Below are positions 9,914 to 18,408 of a DNA stretch of 64,000 nt, piece by piece. Position 1 is the first letter of the stretch. Each line of letters begins with the position of its first letter. The notes beneath the pieces were generated by a model. The model saw nothing but the letters and a program-made list of their open reading frames with translations. It was not told the origin of the DNA and did not search any database. The position numbers and the translations under genes were made by a program. The stretch spans positions 3,286,001 to 3,350,000 of the forward strand of contig NZ_JACHMQ010000001.1 of assembly GCF_014208105.1 (NCBI RefSeq), read 5' to 3'. This stretch comes from Actinomadura coerulea (GTDB lineage Bacteria; Actinomycetota; Actinomycetes; Streptosporangiales; Streptosporangiaceae).

Positions 9914-11154
9914 CAAGTCCCCCTCGTGATCTGCCGCAGGACGGCCTCGTCGGTGATGCGGTGGTCGGCGGCCAGCAGGAACGCCGTGCCGAGGACGCGG
10001 GCCAGCACCTCGTCCTCGAAGGGCAGGAACAGGCCCTTCCGCCCCGTCCGCCGGGCCGGCCCGACCCGCAGCCGCTCGCCGCCCGGCTCCGTCAGCACGT
10101 CGCCGGAGCCGAGGTGGACGCGGTAGGTGCGCAGCCCGCCGCGGACGACGAGGAAGCCCCCGTCGACCGCGCAGCGGCCGGCGATCCTCGTGCCGGGCAG
10201 GATCCGGCGCAGCACGTCCGCCCGGATCCCGGCGGTCGCGGACGGCGCACCGGACGGGTCCTCCTCCGCGGCCGGGGCGAGGCGCAGGAACAGGTCGGCC
10301 TCCCGCATCCCCTCGCTGAACACCGGCGGCGGCACGGCCCGCGGCGGCTCCTCGCGCCAGCGCCCGGCGGCCCGCCTCTCGAACGTCACCCGCGCCCGGC
10401 CCTCGCGGCAGCCGACCCGCCACGCGCCCTCGGCCAGGACGCGCCGGGCCTCCCCGTCGAAGCGGCCGCGGCGCAGGTCGGTCTCGGCGCCGGGCGGGCC
10501 GGGCCGGTAGGTCTCCCGGAACGCCTGCCGGAACGACTGCGCCATGCGGTTGCCGGTCACGAAGTTCCGCCAGGCCCGGACGGCGCCCGGCAGCGCCCGC
10601 ACCGGATGCCACAGCCGCACCCGCGCGCCGCCGGGCGGCACGGGCAGGGCGCGGCCGTCCACGGTGACCAGGACGTCCTCCCCGGGCGTGGCGGTGTGCC
10701 AGTGCCCGTCCGGCTCCTCGAACTCCCAGATCAGCCCGTGCGCGACCCGCCCGGTGACCGGATGGTCGCGGTAGTGCCGGCACCACTGCCCGTACGGCCA
10801 GGTCCGCTCGGCCGCCATCAGCGCCTCGACCCGCTGCCGCTCGGCGGCCAGCGTCGCGCGGACCTGCCTCGCCAGCGCCTTCGTCTCCTTGACCTGCGCT
10901 GCGAACCCCGCCCTGAGCGCGCCGGGGACGGTCGGCAGCGGGCGGCCCTCCGCGCCGATGAAGGTGAGGCGGACGGTCATCGGGTCGGCGATGGCGATGA
11001 CGGCCTGGTAGCCGCCGATGTCGCGGGCGAGCGAGCCGTCGCGGCCGAGCCCGTGCGCGGGCGCCCCGGGCTCTGGGGGGCCGGCGGGCCCGGCGGGGAC
11101 GGGCGGGCGGTCCAGGAGGTCGAGCGCGGCCGGCGGCCGGTGGTCGTCGGACAT
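9913..11154 (-). CDS. DUF4132 domain protein, short diverged paralogue
   Basis: Protein of 413 residues, essentially only the C-terminal DUF4132 region. It matches its neighbours at 'WPYGQWCRHYRDHPVTG', 'RLWHPVRALPGAVRAWR', 'FRQAFRETYRPGP', 'PPVFSEGMREADLFL' and 'LVVRGGLRTYRVHLGSGD'. The block 'YSNRxAAHxVHYRRxxALF' that follows the 'REIY' motif in both paralogues is missing: after 'FRETYRPGPPGAETDL' the sequence jumps to the next strand. The N-terminal helical region is also gone, so this copy has lost two parts yet keeps an intact frame and coupled translation. It may be a regulatory or scaffold subunit. The start MSDDHRPPAAL is preceded by GAGGTGATC spacing in the gap to the next gene. Confidence 0.8.
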   Translation of the reverse strand: MSDDHRPPAALDLLDRPPVPAGPAGPPEPGAPAHGLGRDGSLARDIGGYQAVIAIADPMTVRLTFIGAEGRPLPTVPGALRAGFAAQVKETKALARQVRATLAAERQRVEALMAAERTWPYGQWCRHYRDHPVTGRVAHGLIWEFEEPDGHWHTATPGEDVLVTVDGRALPVPPGGARVRLWHPVRALPGAVRAWRNFVTGNRMAQSFRQAFRETYRPGPPGAETDLRRGRFDGEARRVLAEGAWRVGCREGRARVTFERRAAGRWREEPPRAVPPPVFSEGMREADLFLRLAPAAEEDPSGAPSATAGIRADVLRRILPGTRIAGRCAVDGGFLVVRGGLRTYRVHLGSGDVLTEPGGERLRVGPARRTGRKGLFLPFEDEVLARVLGTAFLLAADHRITDEAVLRQITRGT

Positions 11155-11195
11155 GAGGTGATCTTTCCAGATGGAATCGCCGGTTCCGGGACGTT

Positions 11196-13385
11196 TCAGG
11201 TGATCACACGCCCGATCTGGCGCCGGATCGAGGCATCGGTGATCTTGTGGTCGGCGGCCAGCAGGAACGCCTTGCTGAGGATGAGCGAGAGCCGCTCGTC
11301 CTCGAACGGCAGGTACAGCGTGCCGAGGGCCCGGCGGCCCTGGACGACGCACAGGTAGGCGCCGTCCGGTTCCATCAGGACGTTCGCCGACCCGAGATGG
11401 ATCCTGTAGGTGCGCAGCTCGCCGCGGACCACCAGGTGGCGGCCGTCCAGGGCGCAGCGGGCGGCGATCTTCGTGCGCGGCAGGATGCGCTCCAGCGCCG
11501 CGCGGCGGACCTCGGCGCTCGCGGTCAGCGCGCCGAAACCCGCCTCGCGCCAGTAGGCGGCGCGGCGGTCCTCACCGCGGTCGGCCCAGTCCGGGTCGGC
11601 GGCGATGGAGGTGACGCCGACGAACAGGTCGACGTCGCGCATCGCCTCGCTGAACACCGGCGGCGGGACGTCGGCGAGCGGCGCCTCCCGCCAGCGCCCG
11701 CCGTGCCGGCGCTCGAAGCGGACCTGGTCGGTCGCGGCGTGCTCGATCGCCCAGTCGCCGTCGTCGCCGGCCGGCTCGTGGTGGAAGCACGCCCGCCATG
11801 CGCCGCCGCCGAACTCGCCGCGCGCCTCGCCGTGGTGGCCGCCCTCGTGGCGGCCGAGGAAGTTCGCCTGCCAGCCCCGCTCCTTGAACAGCGCGTAGAG
11901 CCGCCGGTAGTGGACGATGTGCGCCGCGTACCGGTTGGAGTAGGCCGCGGTGGCCTCCTCCGCGGGGGTGAGGACGTAGATCTCGCGGAACGCCTGCTTG
12001 AACGGCTGCCGGACCTGCTCGTCGACGACCCGCTCCCGCCAGGCCCGCACCTCGTCCACGCCGGCCCGGATGGGATGCCAGAGCCGCACGTGCGCGGCGC
12101 CGCCGGGATCGGCGAGGGACGCGCGCCAGAGGCCGTCCTCGCCCTGGAACTCCCAGATGAGGCCGCGGACGACCGCCCCGGTGACCGGGTGGTCGCGGTA
12201 GAACTCGCGCCATTCGGCGTAGGGCCAGACGCGGTCCTCGGACATGAGGCCCTCGACGCGCGCCCGCTCGCTCGACAGCGTCGCCCGCACCTCCTTGGCG
12301 AGGGCCTTCGACCGCCTCAGCTCGTCGGGGAAGCCGTCCTTGACCGCGGCCGGGGCCGTCCGGGAGGTGCGGCCGCCCGGGCCGGTGAAGGTGGTGCGGA
12401 CGGCCGCCGCGCCCTCGACCGCGACGCGCGCCGTGTGGTCGCCGAGGACCCGCTCCGCCGAACCGTCCGGGCCCAGGCCGTGGGCGGGGACGGTGCGCTC
12501 CACGAGCTGCGCCCGCGTGATGCCCTGCCGTTCGGCCGCCGCCTGGAGCGCCGTGTCGAGCTGCTTGCGCAGCGCGCGGTTCGTGACCGGCGTGCGCAGC
12601 CGCCAGAGCGCCTCCAGCGCGCTCGGATCGTCGACCGCGCCCAGCGCGTTGATCGCCGCGCCCGCGACCTTGGGGCCCTCGTAGAGGTCGCGCCCGGCCG
12701 TGCCCATGCGCAGGGCGACGGCCCGGAGCCGGGGCACCGCCTCCGGGCCGCCGGTGAGGGCCGCCGCCCAGACGAGGCCGCGCGCGACGTCTCCGTGGTG
12801 CGGCTGGACCAGATGGTGGTACCCGCAGGAGAAGTCGGTGTGCGGGCCGTCCTCGCGGGGGCAGTGCGGCTCGTCCTCCGCGAGCACGCGGAGGCATTCG
12901 GCGACCTCCTCGCGCGCGGCCGCCTCGTCGGCGAGGGCGACGCACGCGCGGTGCCACGCGCGCGTGGGGCGCGGCGCCGACAGGCTCGCCAGGTGCCGGA
13001 CGAACCGGGTCAGGTCGGGCGACGGCGCGTCCCGCACCCGCTCGCGGAGCGGCGCGGCCCACGCGTCGTGGACGGGGAGCACGCCCTCGGGCAGATACGC
13101 CTCGTCCACGCTCGCCAGCAGCGCCCGAAGGCGGCGGTCGACCCGCTCCCGGTACCCGATCGGGACGTCGGCCCGCGCGAAGAGGCCGTTGACGTGCTTC
13201 AGCAGCGGCGCCAGCTCGCGCAGCGCCCCGGTGCCGAGGCGCTCGGCGGAGGGCAGCGCCTCCTGGAGGAGCAGGGCGAACCGGGGGCCGTCCTTCTCGG
13301 ACCCGCAGGCGCGCGCCAGCATCGCCTGGACCGTTCCGGGACCGGCGTCGGCGCGCGCTTCGGCGGGGAGGGCGTCGTCGGACAT
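11196..13385 (-). CDS. DUF4132 domain protein, first gene of the operon
   Basis: Protein of 729 residues. The N-terminal 330 residues are helical, with a Cys/His-containing stretch 'EPHCPREDGPHTDFSCGYHH' that could bind a metal. A DUF4132 domain follows with the same landmarks as the other two genes, including 'YSNRYAAHIVHYRRLYALF' and 'AFLLAADHKITDASI'. The ATG (MSDDALPAEARADAG) is the first gene start after the divergent monooxygenase promoter. It is followed after 41 bp by the short paralogue. The three copies clearly arose by tandem duplication; stretches such as the one coding 'SRNAFKQAFREIY' are almost identical in DNA between this gene and the long copy. Confidence 0.85.
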   Translation of the reverse strand: MSDDALPAEARADAGPGTVQAMLARACGSEKDGPRFALLLQEALPSAERLGTGALRELAPLLKHVNGLFARADVPIGYRERVDRRLRALLASVDEAYLPEGVLPVHDAWAAPLRERVRDAPSPDLTRFVRHLASLSAPRPTRAWHRACVALADEAAAREEVAECLRVLAEDEPHCPREDGPHTDFSCGYHHLVQPHHGDVARGLVWAAALTGGPEAVPRLRAVALRMGTAGRDLYEGPKVAGAAINALGAVDDPSALEALWRLRTPVTNRALRKQLDTALQAAAERQGITRAQLVERTVPAHGLGPDGSAERVLGDHTARVAVEGAAAVRTTFTGPGGRTSRTAPAAVKDGFPDELRRSKALAKEVRATLSSERARVEGLMSEDRVWPYAEWREFYRDHPVTGAVVRGLIWEFQGEDGLWRASLADPGGAAHVRLWHPIRAGVDEVRAWRERVVDEQVRQPFKQAFREIYVLTPAEEATAAYSNRYAAHIVHYRRLYALFKERGWQANFLGRHEGGHHGEARGEFGGGAWRACFHHEPAGDDGDWAIEHAATDQVRFERRHGGRWREAPLADVPPPVFSEAMRDVDLFVGVTSIAADPDWADRGEDRRAAYWREAGFGALTASAEVRRAALERILPRTKIAARCALDGRHLVVRGELRTYRIHLGSANVLMEPDGAYLCVVQGRRALGTLYLPFEDERLSLILSKAFLLAADHKITDASIRRQIGRVIT

Positions 13386-13439
13386 GCCGGGATGCTGGCA
13401 GAACCGACCGACAAAACGCGCCGCGGCGACACCTTCTCA

Positions 13440-13455
13440 GTGACCTCAGGGTCAC
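13440..13455. promoter_or_regulatory. Inverted repeat upstream of monooxygenase
   Basis: Arms GTGACC and GGTCAC with a TCAG spacer, 45 bp before the monooxygenase ATG and 55 bp before the divergent DUF4132 gene. Size and symmetry suit a TetR- or GntR-type repressor site. No regulator gene is adjacent. Confidence 0.4.
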
Positions 13456-13499
13456 CTACGCTCGTGGGGCACCGATACAGAACGGGATTCGGGACGGCC

Positions 13500-14957
13500 A
13501 TGACGCACAGCGTGGTGATCATCGGAGGCGGGTTCGGCGGGATCGGGATGGCGATCCGGCTGCGGCGGGCCGGCGTCCGCGACGTGGTGATCCTGGAGAA
13601 GGCCGCCGACCTCGGCGGGACCTGGCGCGACAACACCTACCCGGGCGCGGCCTGCGACGTCCCGTCCCACCTGTACTCGTTCTCGTTCGAGCGCAAGACC
13701 GACTGGTCGCGCCGCTTCCCGCCGCAGGCGGAGATCCTGGAGTACCTGCGGCACTGCGCCCGCAAGCACGGCGTCCTGGACGCGATCCGGTTCGGCGCCG
13801 AGGTGACCGAGGCGCGGTTCGACGAGGACGCGGCGCTCTGGCGGATCTCCACGACCACCGGGGACCTCGCGGCGCGGGTGCTCGTCTCGGCGTGCGGGCA
13901 GCTCAACCGGCCCGAACTGCCCCCGATCGAGGGGCGGGAGTCGTTCACGGGGCCCGCCTTCCACTCCTCCCGCTGGGACCACGGCACCGACCTGCGGGGC
14001 AGGCGCGTCGCGGTGGTCGGGACGGGCGCGAGCGCGGTCCAGATCGTCCCGGAGGTCGCCAGGGAGGCGGCGGAGCTGCTGCTGTTCCAGCGGTCCGCGC
14101 CGTACGTGATCGACAAACCGGACCGGCCGTACCGGGACTGGGAGCGCGCCGCGCTGCGGGCCGTGCCGGGGCTGTACGCGCTGAGCCGCGCCCGGATCTA
14201 CGCGCTGTTCGAGGCCCGCGCGCTCGGCTTCATCCGGTACCCGCGGCTGATGGGGATCATGGAGCGCGGCTTCCGCCGGCACCTGGCCGAGCAGGTCGCC
14301 GACCCCGCGCTGCGCGCCGAACTCGTCCCCGGATACCGGATGGGGTGCAAGCGGATCCTGCTGTCCGGCGACTACTATGCGGCGCTGAACAGGCCCAACG
14401 TGCACCTGGTCACCGACCCGATCGAGCGCGTCACCCCGACGGGCGTCCAGACCGCGGGCGGCGCGCACGAGGCGGACGTCATCGTCTACGCGACCGGGTT
14501 CCGCTCCACCGAGTTCCTGTCCCCCATGAAGATCGTCGGACGGGGCGGGCGGGAGCTGAACGAGGCGTGGCGGGACGGCGCGCGGGCCCACCTCGGCATC
14601 ACCGTCAGCGGCTTCCCCAACCTGTTCCTGCTGTACGGGCCCTACACCAACCTCGGGCACAACTCGATCATCTACATGCTGGAGTCGCAGTTCCGCTACG
14701 TCCTCGGATGCGTGGAGGCGCTGCGCGGCGCGGGCCTGGCCTGGATCGACGTGCGGCCGGACGTGCAGGACGCGTTCGTCAGGGAGATGCAGGAGCGGAT
14801 GCGCTCCACCGTGTGGGAGGCGGGCTGCCGGAGCTGGTACATGACGGCGGGCGGGAAGGTCGTCAACAACTGGCCGGGCTACACCTTCGCCTACCGCCGC
14901 GCGACCCGCCGCCCCGACCCGCGGCATTTCCGCGCGCGGCGCGCACCCGCCCGGTAG
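13500..14957 (+). CDS. FAD-dependent monooxygenase of Baeyer-Villiger/flavin monooxygenase type
   Basis: Flavoprotein of 485 residues that inserts oxygen into ketones or oxidises heteroatoms with NADPH and O2. The FAD Rossmann motif GGGFGGIG is at residues 9-16. 'GTWRDNTYPGAACDVPSHLYSFSF' is the usual second FAD region. The type I BVMO fingerprint F-x-G-x-x-x-H-x-x-x-W-D reads FTGPAFHSSRWD. The second (NADPH) Rossmann motif is VVGTGASAVQ. The ATG gives a standard N-terminus with no extension. It is followed after 24 bp by an SDR; the pair is typical of ketone/alcohol oxidation modules. The substrate is unknown. Confidence 0.9.
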   Translation: MTHSVVIIGGGFGGIGMAIRLRRAGVRDVVILEKAADLGGTWRDNTYPGAACDVPSHLYSFSFERKTDWSRRFPPQAEILEYLRHCARKHGVLDAIRFGAEVTEARFDEDAALWRISTTTGDLAARVLVSACGQLNRPELPPIEGRESFTGPAFHSSRWDHGTDLRGRRVAVVGTGASAVQIVPEVAREAAELLLFQRSAPYVIDKPDRPYRDWERAALRAVPGLYALSRARIYALFEARALGFIRYPRLMGIMERGFRRHLAEQVADPALRAELVPGYRMGCKRILLSGDYYAALNRPNVHLVTDPIERVTPTGVQTAGGAHEADVIVYATGFRSTEFLSPMKIVGRGGRELNEAWRDGARAHLGITVSGFPNLFLLYGPYTNLGHNSIIYMLESQFRYVLGCVEALRGAGLAWIDVRPDVQDAFVREMQERMRSTVWEAGCRSWYMTAGGKVVNNWPGYTFAYRRATRRPDPRHFRARRAPAR

Positions 14958-14981
14958 GGGACGCACCCTAGGCTCGGTGCC

Positions 14982-15749
14982 ATGCCGACCGCCTTCATCA
15001 CCGGCGCGACCGCGGGGATCGGTGCCGCCTTCGCCCGCCGCCTCGCCTCCGACGGGTTCGACCTGGTCCTGCTGGCCCGCGACGCCGAACGGCTGGAGCG
15101 CACCGCCGGCGAGCTGCGCGCCGCCTACGGCGTGCGCGCCGAGACGCTGCCCGCCGACCTGTCCACCGAGGAGGGCCTGGCCGCGGCCGAGGAGCGCGCC
15201 CGCAAGGACGTCGACCTGCTGGTCAACAACGCCGGGTTCGGCAACAAGGGCGTGTTCCTGGACGTCCCGGTGTCGGACGAGCTGACCATGCTGCGCGTGC
15301 ACTGCGAGGCCGTCCTGCGGCTGACGCACGCCGTCCTCCCGGGGATGCTCTCGCGCGGCCGGGGCGGCGTCGTCAACGTCTCGTCGGTCGCGGCGTTCGC
15401 GACGCGCGGCACCTACGGGGCGTCCAAGGCGTGGGTCGTGAACTTCAGCCAGGGCGTCGCGGCCGACATCCGGAGGCGGTCGCGGGGCCGCGTCCGGGTG
15501 ATGGCGCTGTGCCCCGGGTTCGTGCACACCGAGTTCCACGACCGCGCCCAGATGGACATGTCGGACGTCCCGGGCTTCATGTGGCTGGACAAGGACGACG
15601 TCGTGGCCGCCGCCCTGCGCGACCTGCGCCGCGGCGTGCAGGTCAGCGTCCCGGGAGCGCAGTACAAGGCCGTCGTCGGGGCCACGCGGCTCCTCCCCCG
15701 CGGGCTCGTCTCCCGCCTGTCGTCCACCCGCGGCCGTCACTACGATTGA
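14982..15749 (+). CDS. Short-chain dehydrogenase/reductase
   Basis: NAD(P)-dependent oxidoreductase of 255 residues, classical SDR. The cofactor motif is TGATAGIGAAFA at residues 7-18, NNAGFG closes the cofactor pocket, and the catalytic Ser-Tyr-Lys lie in 'NVSSVAAF' and 'YGASKAW'. The DltE/YqjQ-like C-terminus ends 'GLVSRLSSTRGRHYD'. It lies 24 bp downstream of the monooxygenase on the same strand and is probably co-transcribed. It could supply the ketone substrate by oxidising an alcohol; this pairing is inference. Confidence 0.9.
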   Translation: MPTAFITGATAGIGAAFARRLASDGFDLVLLARDAERLERTAGELRAAYGVRAETLPADLSTEEGLAAAEERARKDVDLLVNNAGFGNKGVFLDVPVSDELTMLRVHCEAVLRLTHAVLPGMLSRGRGGVVNVSSVAAFATRGTYGASKAWVVNFSQGVAADIRRRSRGRVRVMALCPGFVHTEFHDRAQMDMSDVPGFMWLDKDDVVAAALRDLRRGVQVSVPGAQYKAVVGATRLLPRGLVSRLSSTRGRHYD

Positions 15750-15869
15750 TCGTTTAGCGGGGTCACGGCCTTGTCACGGGCGGTGCGAGAGGGCATCGTG
15801 GCAGGGCGAGTCGCTTCGAGGCGCGCCGGACGACTCTTCCCGCCCCCGTCCGCCGAAGGGTCTTTCCCG

Positions 15870-16817
15870 ATGGGTCACGACCTGGGCTACGCCGCCCTCG
15901 CCCTGCTCGCCACCACCGTCTACTACATCGCCTTCCTCGTCTTCCGCGTCTCCGCGCGCCGGATGGAGCCGCTGCGGGGCAGCCGCCCGTTCCGCGTCGC
16001 CCGGCTCATGCTGACCGACCCCGTCTGGCTGGGCGGCGGCCTCCTGCTGTTCCTCGGCCTCGGCTACGAGGTCGTCGCGTTCTCCGCGGTGCCGCTCGCC
16101 GTCGCGCAGCCCGTCTTCGCCCTCGGCCTGGTGCTCCTCGTCGCCTTCGCGACCGGGTTCCTCGGGGAGCGGCTGAGCCTGCGCGAATGGGCGAGCGTCG
16201 CGCTGTTCGTCGTCGCCACCGGGCTGATCGGCCTCTCGGCCACGACCGAGGGCGAGCCGCGCGCCGACGCCACCCTCGCCGGGACGCTCGCCCGGCCCTG
16301 GACGATGCTCGCCGTGTGCACCCCGGCGGTGGCCGCCGCGGCCCTGGTGTGGCTGGTCGGCGACCGGCGCGCGGGCGGGCGGCACGCCCGCAGGCTCGCC
16401 GGGGTCGCCTACGGGATCGGCGCCGGGGCCTGCGCCGGGCTGGCCGAGGCCGGCATCCGCGGCATCTCGATCGTCTACCAGGACACCGGCAGCGTGCGCG
16501 CGGTGCTGGAGTCCCCCTACCCGTACCTGACGATCGGCCTCGCCGCGATCGCGCTCGGGCAGCTCCAGGTCGCGCTGCAGCGCTGCCGGATCGCGATCGT
16601 CGCGGTCGTCCTCACCGTCATCGGCCGGACGTACCTCGTCCTCAGCAGCACCGTCCTGTTCGGCGAGCAGTGGCCGCGCGACACCGTCCCGTTCGCTCTC
16701 CGGGCGGGCGGATTCGCGCTCGCGCTCGCCGCCCTGGCGCTGTTCCCCCGCTACGAGGACCCGGCCGCGCAGGCGCAGCGGGCCGCCGCCGGGAAACGGG
16801 TGCGCGCCGTCCCCTGA
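15870..16817 (+). CDS. DMT-superfamily (EamA/NIPA-like) membrane transporter
   Basis: Integral membrane protein of 315 residues with about nine hydrophobic helices in two halves, for example 'LGYAALALLATTVYYIAFLVF', 'AVAQPVFALGLVLLVAFATGF' and 'IAIVAVVLTVIGRTYLVLSS'. The second helix pair carries 'VAQPVFALG', and the motif 'GERLSLREWASVALFVVATGLI' is typical of EamA half-repeats. Relatives export metabolites or carry magnesium; the substrate is not predictable. ATG 15870 was chosen because GAAGGG precedes it and because translation from upstream starts would add a basic, non-membrane extension. The tail (290-315) is basic and cytoplasmic. Confidence 0.8.
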   Translation: MGHDLGYAALALLATTVYYIAFLVFRVSARRMEPLRGSRPFRVARLMLTDPVWLGGGLLLFLGLGYEVVAFSAVPLAVAQPVFALGLVLLVAFATGFLGERLSLREWASVALFVVATGLIGLSATTEGEPRADATLAGTLARPWTMLAVCTPAVAAAALVWLVGDRRAGGRHARRLAGVAYGIGAGACAGLAEAGIRGISIVYQDTGSVRAVLESPYPYLTIGLAAIALGQLQVALQRCRIAIVAVVLTVIGRTYLVLSSTVLFGEQWPRDTVPFALRAGGFALALAALALFPRYEDPAAQAQRAAAGKRVRAVP

Positions 16818-16834
16818 TCGCCTACAGTGCGGCC

Positions 16835-17590
16835 ATGGCCCTGCCGTCACGCCGGTCCCTCGGTCTCGCGCTGCTCGGAGCCTGCCTGGGGCTCACGCCG
16901 CTCGCCGCCCCCGCGAACGCCGTCACGGGCGGCACCCCGGTACCCGCCGCCCGGTACCCGTGGCTGGCCGCCGTGGGCTCCCCGATCTTCTTCGTCCGGC
17001 CGTCCGGGCAGTTCTGCGGCGGCGTGCTGACCAGGCCCGACCAACTCATCACCGCGGGCCACTGCGTGTCGATGTTCCGCTCGGTGCCCGGCGTCCTCAC
17101 CGCCACCTTCGGCCGGGACGACCTGACCGGCCGCGGCGGGGAGACCATCGCGGTGAAGTCAGTGCGCATGCACCCGAAATACCGCGAGACGACCTTCAAG
17201 GACGAGACCGTCAGCCACCACGACCTCGCCGTCCTGACGCTCGCGCGCCGCGTGAACCGCCCGCCCGCACCCCTCGGCACGCCCGGCTCCGCCCGCGCGG
17301 CAGAGATCGCCGGATGGGGCTTCACGTCTGAGAACGACCTGTTCAACACCCGCCTGCGCGCGGCCCGCGTACCGCTCCCCGGCGACGCCGCCTGCCGCCG
17401 CGCCTACGGCGACTCCTTCGACCCGTCCGACATGCTCTGCGCCGGGTCGGCCAAGGCCGACTCCTGCCAGTTCGACAGCGGCGGCCCGCTGATCGCCGGC
17501 GGGCGCGTCGCCGCGCTCGTCTCCTGGGGCTACGGCTGCGGCAAGCCCGGCTACCCCGGCGTCTACGCCAGGCTCGCCTCCCTGCCCTGA
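16835..17590 (+). CDS. Secreted trypsin-like serine protease (S1), altered oxyanion glycine
   Basis: Secreted protease of 251 residues. Residues 1-29 are a signal peptide ending PANA, and mature sequence starts VTGGTPVPAARYPWLA like S1 zymogens. Catalytic His76 is in LITAGHC, Asp130 in HHDLAVL and Ser215 in CQFDSGGPL. In nearly all S1 proteases the residue two before the serine is Gly (CQGDSGGP, Gly193 of chymotrypsin); here it is Phe213. The C-terminus stops at 'YPGVYARLASLP', short of the usual final helix. Both features suggest reduced or specialised activity. The gene starts 17 bp after the transporter stop. Confidence 0.88.
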   Translation: MALPSRRSLGLALLGACLGLTPLAAPANAVTGGTPVPAARYPWLAAVGSPIFFVRPSGQFCGGVLTRPDQLITAGHCVSMFRSVPGVLTATFGRDDLTGRGGETIAVKSVRMHPKYRETTFKDETVSHHDLAVLTLARRVNRPPAPLGTPGSARAAEIAGWGFTSENDLFNTRLRAARVPLPGDAACRRAYGDSFDPSDMLCAGSAKADSCQFDSGGPLIAGGRVAALVSWGYGCGKPGYPGVYARLASLP

Positions 17591-17637
17591 CCCCGCTCGG
17601 AACGCTCCCACCCGCGCGGACGGATAAACTCGCCGGC

Positions 17638-17958
17638 GTGTCCGAGCCGAAGTTCGAAGTCCAGATGCTGCACGACCGCGTCATGATCAAATCCGAGAAG
17701 GACAGCGGCGAGCGCCGCAGCACCGGCGGCATCGTCATCCCCGCGACGGTCGAGCAGCAGAACCGCCTGGCGTGGGGAGAGGTCTGCGGGGTCGGCCACC
17801 ACGTCCGGATCGTCAAGCCCGGCGACCGCGTCCTGTTCCACCCCGGCGACCAGTACGAGGTCGAGATCCAGGGCGAGAACTACCTGATCATGCGCGAACG
17901 CGACCTGCACGCCATCGCCAGCGAACGCCCAGAGCACGGCACTGGGTTGTATCTATAG
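17638..17958 (+). CDS. GroES-like co-chaperonin domain protein
   Basis: Protein of 106 residues with the Cpn10 fold signature: 'QMLHDRVMIKSE', the mobile-loop region 'SGERRSTGGIVIPATVEQQ', 'WGEVCGVGHHVRIVKPGDRVLFHPG' and 'YLIMRERDLHAI'. The usual GroES roof and C-terminal pattern are modified, and no groEL gene is beside it, so it is a second, stand-alone GroES-like protein rather than the main groES. It starts at GTG 47 bp after the protease. The function is probably chaperone-related, but the partner is unknown. Confidence 0.85.
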   Translation: MSEPKFEVQMLHDRVMIKSEKDSGERRSTGGIVIPATVEQQNRLAWGEVCGVGHHVRIVKPGDRVLFHPGDQYEVEIQGENYLIMRERDLHAIASERPEHGTGLYL

Positions 17959-17996
17959 CTTTTTCTCCTCCTTCGGGCCTGGCGGCCCTGCTCTGC

Positions 17997-18142
17997 CTAT
18001 TGCAGTGCCCTCCTCCTTCGGGCCCGGAGGGCCCTCCATCGTCGAGCACTGCGGCGATCGCTGGCATCGCGCCGGCTCGCCTTGGCGGCTCGCTGCGCGA
18101 TCAGGTTCTCGCTTCGCTCGAACCTGCCTTCGGACGCGATCG
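17997..18142 (+). repeat. Interspersed repeat, copy A
   Basis: First of three related copies of a 130-145-bp non-coding element. The shared core includes CTATTGCAGTGCCC, CTCCTTCGGG, GCGGCGATCG, GGCATCGCGCCGGCTCGC, TGCGCGATCAGGTTCTCGC and CTGCCTTCGGACGCGATCGC. Copy A has an extra head segment (17965-17989), so its CTCCTCCTTCGGG block occurs twice. It follows directly after the GroES-like gene. Confidence 0.85.
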
Positions 18143-18408
18143 CAACCGTTGGGGTTGTCGCGGGGTTGCTGTGTCGGCTGGGGTTGTCGCAGTAGTGGGT
18201 GCGGGTTGGCGGGCAGGGGGCGCTAGACCGACCCGGTAAGGCGCGATGGGTTCTGGCTCGTCGCCTTGGTAAGGCGGCTGCCGGCATGTCCTGTCGGGCG
18301 GCCGCAAACGCTCCGGAGATCCCGCCGCATACCGTTCAGCGCCGGGTGCGGAGCGACTCGGAGCCCGCAGCCGCCTGGAATGGGCATCCGCCCGGCCGGA
18401 AGCCCGGG
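18143..18408. other. Non-coding stretch between repeat A and lsr2
   Basis: Together with repeat A this forms a 450-bp gene-free stretch. It holds three near-copies of GGGGTTGTCGC-type sequence (about 18150-18200) and no convincing frame, promoter or strong terminator. It is the 3' side of lsr2. Confidence 0.5.

Noticed and set aside
17600..17612. Second CebR box near AACGCTCCCAC
   Set aside because: Only one half matches and it precedes a GroES-like gene, so no symmetric operator is present.
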